DNA of 64,000 nt. Source: Nocardia grenadensis NBRC 108939. GTDB taxonomy: Bacteria > Actinomycetota > Actinomycetes > Mycobacteriales > Mycobacteriaceae. The notes under the pieces are model-generated. The model did no database searches, was not told where the DNA came from, and worked only from the letters and a program-made list of their open reading frames with translations. Shown piece by piece: positions 62,207-64,000 of the stretch. Numbering within the stretch: the first letter of the stretch is position 1; every line of letters begins with the position of its first letter. The stretch spans positions 183,113-247,112 of the forward strand of contig NZ_BDCJ01000020.1 of NCBI RefSeq assembly GCF_001613445.1. The letters run 5' to 3'. The position numbers and the translations under genes are program-made.

Positions 62207-63487
62207 GTGGTACAGCGAAAGCGCGTTCCTGCCGTGCGGGCTAGGAAACCGTATGACACCTGGCATCGCCGGGAACGCGATGCCAACGGGCGCAGGGTGA
62301 AATCGTCCAGTTACGGCAAAGGAATGCGATGGAGAGGCGCGTACCAGGACGGAATTCGCCACGCTGCCCACACGCGCGGGTTCGACACCGCCAAGGCAGC
62401 CGAAGAGTGGGCGCAGGATCAAGTATCGGCGATCAAAGCCGGGCGACACATCACAAAAGACGCGTCCCGGGTCATGATGACCGAGTGGTGCTGGGAATGG
62501 CTCGAGCTCCAGGCGATCGATCCGGGAACCTTCGGTGGCTACCAGAGCAAGATCAAGCTCATCCTTCAGTACCTCGACCGACTCGCAGTCCACGAAGTAC
62601 GTGAACCACATGTCCTGAAACTGATGACCGGCCTACATCGCACCGGCTACGCGTTCGACTACCGCGTCGACATCCACCGCTTGCTCACCAGAATTATGGC
62701 CGCAGCGAAACGAGCCGAACTCACCGTGGTGATGCCCTGCTCGATCGAGACCTACGCCAAACCCAACCGGGATCGCCCGAAGACCGCCGCCTACTGCCCG
62801 ACGATGTCGGAGTTCTGGGCCTTCTTCCACCTGATGCCCGAAGAGACACACATCGCCGTCGCGCTTGGTGTCGGTGTCGGACTTCGCCTCAGCGAAGTAC
62901 TCGGCGCGAACATCGAAGACCTCAACATCGAAGCGTGCACCTACCGGCCCGTGACCCAGTACAAGCCATCCCGACGAGTCGGCGGAAAGAGGATCGGCAC
63001 CCACGACGGTCCGTTGAAGACCGAAACGTCGGGTACCGAGATCCCGGTCGATCCATGGGTGGTGGACTGGCTGGTAGATCTGCTGCGCGGACGCACTACC
63101 GGCAAATTCATCGAGTTCGAAGCGAGTCGTTCAGGCGGGCGCATGTCCCAAAAGGCCCTGCGGAACCGTGTCTACGCCGCGGTTTCCGAGCTCGGCGGGG
63201 AACCGGCAAAGTTGGTGCCGTGGGGGCCCGACGGAAAGATGCGCCAGCAGATGGGCTTTCACTCGCTTCGTCACCTGTACGGGTCACTGTTGGCCGACGG
63301 GGCCTACAGCCTGGCGGACGTGACCCGGCGCATGCGACACAAGAACAACACCACCACCCTCGACATCTACACCCACCTGGTGGACGGGCAACAGGACACG
63401 GCACAGACCATCGGACAAGCACTACAGCGTGGGCTGCGGGACTACCGGAAGGCAGCGACCGGAATACGCATAGTCGGCGAACTATAG
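62207..63487 (+). CDS. int: Tyrosine recombinase/integrase
   Basis: The 426-residue integrase has a SAM-like N-terminal DNA-binding region (basic start QRKRVPAVRARK and TEWCWEWLEL) and the catalytic tetrad: Arg in GVGLRLSEVLG, the HxxR in GFHSLRHLYG, and the nucleophile Tyr in TLDIYTHL. It resembles integrases of actinomycete elements that use tRNA sites. It is next to the att-like site at 63591-63665, as expected for the right end of an element. It is intact. Confidence 0.93.
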   Translation: MVQRKRVPAVRARKPYDTWHRRERDANGRRVKSSSYGKGMRWRGAYQDGIRHAAHTRGFDTAKAAEEWAQDQVSAIKAGRHITKDASRVMMTEWCWEWLELQAIDPGTFGGYQSKIKLILQYLDRLAVHEVREPHVLKLMTGLHRTGYAFDYRVDIHRLLTRIMAAAKRAELTVVMPCSIETYAKPNRDRPKTAAYCPTMSEFWAFFHLMPEETHIAVALGVGVGLRLSEVLGANIEDLNIEACTYRPVTQYKPSRRVGGKRIGTHDGPLKTETSGTEIPVDPWVVDWLVDLLRGRTTGKFIEFEASRSGGRMSQKALRNRVYAAVSELGGEPAKLVPWGPDGKMRQQMGFHSLRHLYGSLLADGAYSLADVTRRMRHKNNTTTLDIYTHLVDGQQDTAQTIGQALQRGLRDYRKAATGIRIVGEL

Positions 63488-63590
63488 CGGCTACTGCCGG
63501 AGTGAACCGTCGGCTTATCTGGTCGGCCGCGGCTTCGTAGTGGGGTCAGATCGTGCTCGTCTATGGCGGGCCGGTGATTGGCGTCCTTCC

Positions 63591-63665
63591 CGTCCCAGAG
63601 GGCAGCGGGCCATGACCCTACGTTTGACGTGCGTAAGGTGGCTGGTTTGATCCCAGCCGGGACCA
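63591..63665 (+). other. tRNA-Val(GAC)-like 3' fragment, candidate attR
   Basis: From 63619 the sequence folds as the 3' part of a tRNA: anticodon stem TACGT/GCGTA (63619-63623, 63631-63635) around loop TTGACGT with anticodon GAC, variable loop AGGTG, T-arm GCTGG-TTTGATC-CCAGC (63641-63657) and acceptor CGGGACC with discriminator A (63658-63665). The 5' part (from 63591) matches poorly: only 5 of 7 acceptor pairs form and the D-arm is imperfect. The T-loop has T where C56 belongs. This is best read as the duplicated 3' end left by integration into a tRNA-Val gene, with the intact copy expected at the other end of the element. Confidence 0.6.
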
Positions 63666-63834
63666 CCTGAGAATGGCCAGGTCAGGGCAATGGTTCCCCT
63701 GGTCTCGCTCGTTCGTGCAGAATGCGTGCAGAAATCGTGAGCGCATGCGTTGGTACCTTCCGGAGCGATATGGTTTGCGGGTTCCGGGCAGGAGCATCGC
63801 CGCCCTGCCGAACCGGGTCTCCTGTGGCAGGCAT

Positions 63835-64000
63835 ATTCTGATGAGTGCAGCTGGTTCGTCGTGCGCTGTCGTGATGGTGTGCGGCGTCGAAGCCCGCCGT
63901 CGGCGTCGTAGGACATCGAGTGGCCGGGTAAGAGGGAACCCGGTGGGAATCCGGGACTGTCCCGCAGCGGTGAGCGGGAACGACCGCCGTCATAGAGCAC
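63835..64000 (+). ncRNA. Cobalamin (AdoCbl) riboswitch, 5' part
   Basis: The core of the B12 riboswitch is clear: AGAGGGAACCCGGTGGGAA at 63931-63949, then TCCGGGACTGTCCCGCAGCG and AGCGGGAACGACCGCC, ending in the box around GCCGTCATAGAGCAC at the window's edge. The upstream part (about 63835-63930) should hold the P1-P3 stems, including CTGGTTCGTCGTGC near 63851. It would regulate a gene beyond the window, such as metE, a cobalamin transporter or a B12-linked enzyme; the identity cannot be told from here. Confidence 0.85.

Noticed and set aside
63442..63666. Minus-strand small protein over the attachment site
   Set aside because: Its translation is simply the reverse strand of tRNA-like sequence, a known source of spurious small proteins.
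1..64000. CRISPR arrays, rRNA genes, intact transposases
   Set aside because: No regularly spaced short repeats, no rRNA-like stretches and no DDE-type transposase frames were seen on either strand.

Overview
The window comes from a high-GC actinomycete of the Mycobacteriales, most probably Nocardia or a close relative. The evidence is GC-rich coding with many GTG/TTG starts, EspG and PPE/EspB-like ESX-associated proteins, a DUF3558 lipoprotein, an XRE/DUF397 gene pair, and a backbone whose gene content matches the nrdHIE to fixAB neighbourhood of Mycobacterium tuberculosis (about Rv3026c to Rv3054c, from memory). No rRNA operon, intact tRNA, CRISPR array or intact transposase was seen.

Layout. 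1-3.6 kb holds the nrdHIE operon for class Ib ribonucleotide reductase. 3.6-22 kb is an accessory stretch: a Phd-type antitoxin, an F420-type oxidoreductase, an unfamiliar Cys/His protein, a MerR operon, mgtE behind a possible leader peptide, a small ESX-associated locus (lipoprotein, two secreted-type proteins, EspG), an XRE/DUF397 pair, gene remnants, and a three-gene thiocyanate-hydrolase-like operon with fused beta and alpha subunits. 22.2-23.3 kb holds nrdF on the opposite strand to nrdE. 24.6-45.5 kb is the conserved backbone: fecB-like lipoprotein, ctaD flanked by ~200-bp direct repeats, serB, a Pth2-type hydrolase, ABC ATPase, Nudix, enoyl-CoA hydratase, two methyltransferases, a polysaccharide set (glycosyltransferase, GH57 branching enzyme, methyltransferase, LbH acyltransferase) and etfBA. 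45.7-55.6 kb carries gdhA, an SDR, a two-component system, a secreted hydrolase, a LysR regulator and a type II NADH dehydrogenase. 55.8-59.7 kb returns to lipid acyltransferases. 59.7-63.7 kb is the right end of a decayed integrative element (VirB4-like ATPase fragment, excisionase, tyrosine integrase, tRNA-like attachment site). The window closes in a cobalamin riboswitch.

Two themes recur. First, the two ribonucleotide reductase loci, 19 kb apart and on opposite strands, share tandem NrdR-like boxes with the same 32-bp spacing, so they probably remain one regulon. Second, the accessory stretches contain at least eleven broken genes. In three places both partners of a divergently transcribed pair have lost their 5' ends at one junction (about 18.35, 47.41 and 60.48 kb), and two other genes keep their ends but lost the middle (24.1 and 36.5 kb). 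All function calls rest on reading translated motifs; no database search was run.
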